From Entamoeba invadens IP1 (Eukaryota > Evosea > Mastigamoebida > Endamoebidae): a stretch of 17,992 nucleotides of DNA. The stretch covers positions 99,556-117,547 of the forward strand of contig NW_004440255.1 in the NCBI RefSeq assembly GCF_000330505.1. The letters run 5' to 3'. Numbering within the stretch: the stretch's first letter is position 1; each line of letters opens with the position of its first letter. Below, piece by piece: positions 17,067 to 17,992 of this stretch. The position numbers and the translations under genes were made by a program. A model generated the notes under the pieces. The model saw only the letters and a list, made by a program, of their open reading frames with translations. It had not been told where the DNA came from and did not search any database.

Positions 17067-17992
17067 TTATTTTTTGTTCTTTTTTATGTGTTCTTCAATT
17101 TCTTTTCCTGTGTTATAATTCAAAATGACTTCATTATCTATTTGAGGCTCTTCTATAACCATTTCATCATTATCTTCATCACTTTCATTGTCTTCAAACA
17201 AGCTATTTTCTTTTTCGAATACAATTTCCATTTTTTCGTGTTTTTCTGACGTTTCTTCTTCGGCCATTGTAAGTTGTTTTATTTTATCAATAATTTCGTT
17301 TTCATTTTCAATTTCAACTTTTGCAGTATCAACATCCAAATTGAAATAAATTTGATATTTCTTTTTAGTGAGAAGTTTGGTGCACTTTTTGAGAAATACG
17401 ATTGGTTCAATTCTATGAGCACCAAATAACTGTTCCTGAAGTTCTTTCAGTGTTATATTTTTTTCGACCGTACCAATCTTTTTTCGAGTTGTGTTAAGTG
17501 ACTCTTCAAATAGTTTAAATTTCAAATCTATAATATTCTGGAAAGACAGCAATTTTTCAACAAAAGTGTGAATAACAGGATGAGAAATACATATAAATCG
17601 ATTCAACGCCGAATGAAAACTTTCCGCTCGGTTATTTGTTCTTTCGGGAAGACCAAATACCGACCAGTGCTCAATTTTAAAAACACCATTTATATAAGTG
17701 TTTTCAAAATACTCAAAAAACACTTTAACATCTTCGTCTTGACACAGTTCTTCTTTTATCATATAAAATGTGTCCCTGATCATTGTTTTTGGCAAATAAG
17801 CCAATGACATTAACATTTTTATTAAGGTTTTAAACGAATCACCTTCAACAAATCTTTCACCAAATCCCATAGTTAAAACTCTCCTGTAAAGAGATTGGCA
17901 AAAATGAAAATGACAACATTTAACATTAACCTCAGTTCCAAATAGATCTTTGAAATACACAACTTCAAAGTCTCCCATTACAACAACATTTT
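17067..17992 (-). CDS. Mutator-like (MULE) transposase, partial at the right edge
   Basis: At least 303 residues; the frame is still open at the window edge, so the N-terminal part, including the start and the first catalytic Asp, lies beyond it. 'VVVMGDFE' followed by 'VKCCHFHFCQSLYRRVL' matches the MULE core 'DFE...GC.FH..Q.l.R' with a catalytic Asp. 'MLMSLAYLPK', 'FFEYFENTYI...W' and 'RTNNRAESFHSALN' are the following MULE landmarks in the right order. The C-terminus is acidic ('EDNESDEDNDEMVIEEPQ') and ends in Lys-rich sequence. The protein would cut and paste its own element. It reads towards the truncated receptor kinase on the opposite strand and is the best candidate for what interrupted it. 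Confidence 0.85.
   Translation of the reverse strand, partial: NVVVMGDFEVVYFKDLFGTEVNVKCCHFHFCQSLYRRVLTMGFGERFVEGDSFKTLIKMLMSLAYLPKTMIRDTFYMIKEELCQDEDVKVFFEYFENTYINGVFKIEHWSVFGLPERTNNRAESFHSALNRFICISHPVIHTFVEKLLSFQNIIDLKFKLFEESLNTTRKKIGTVEKNITLKELQEQLFGAHRIEPIVFLKKCTKLLTKKKYQIYFNLDVDTAKVEIENENEIIDKIKQLTMAEEETSEKHEKMEIVFEKENSLFEDNESDEDNDEMVIEEPQIDNEVILNYNTGKEIEEHIKKNKK

Noticed and set aside
16935..17249. Plus-strand Phe-rich frame of 104 codons that looks like a membrane protein.
   Set aside because: It is the complement of the Lys/Glu-rich, A-rich 3' end of the MULE gene; the hydrophobicity comes from T runs.
1..17992. tRNA, rRNA, CRISPR or bacterial operon features.
   Set aside because: No cloverleaf, rRNA motif or regularly spaced direct repeat was seen, and gene structure and families are eukaryotic.

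Overview
The window is strongly AT-rich eukaryotic DNA and is best explained as an accessory, transposon-laden region of an Entamoeba genome. The protein families point there: a BspA-like leucine-rich-repeat protein, two Cys-rich transmembrane receptor kinases (the TMK family expanded in Entamoeba), a Mutator-like (MULE) transposase, a TA-flanked mariner-type miniature element, and an Entamoeba-like TATTTAAA box. E. invadens is my best guess because it is known to carry many MULE and mariner-type elements, but the sequence alone does not prove the species.

Layout from left to right. Positions 162-1541 (+) hold a BspA-like LRR protein without the usual N-terminal region. Positions 1917-6180 (-) hold a decayed TMK-type receptor kinase (TMK-A). 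Its Cys-rich, transmembrane and kinase half is one intact frame, while its ectodomain half is broken by several frameshifts and a stop. Positions 6181-7073 are gene-free and contain a hairpin-rich stretch. Positions 7074-8120 (+) hold an intact type II membrane, glycosyltransferase-like protein. Positions 8121-11168 are gene-free and contain two related ~91-101 bp inverted-repeat elements. Positions 11221-16314 (+) hold a second TMK (TMK-B). It has a clear promoter and signal peptide but is broken by two in-frame stops (possibly an intron), a frameshift, a 516-bp TA-flanked MITE, another frameshift at an A7 run, and loss of the kinase C-lobe. Positions 16315-16912 are extremely AT-rich. Positions 17067-17992 (-) hold the C-terminal part of a MULE transposase that runs off the right edge.

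How the parts relate. The LRR protein and the two TMKs belong to surface or receptor-type families that expand by duplication. The TMKs share a very similar juxtamembrane domain and kinase N-lobe, including 53 identical bases, and both look like pseudogenes here. The clearest event is insertion of the mariner-type MITE into a Cys-rich coding stretch of TMK-B. Removing it with one TA restores the reading frame exactly. TMK-B then loses homology abruptly in the kinase domain, and a MULE transposase on the opposite strand follows. This suggests a MULE split or truncated it, and the missing kinase half may lie just beyond the window.
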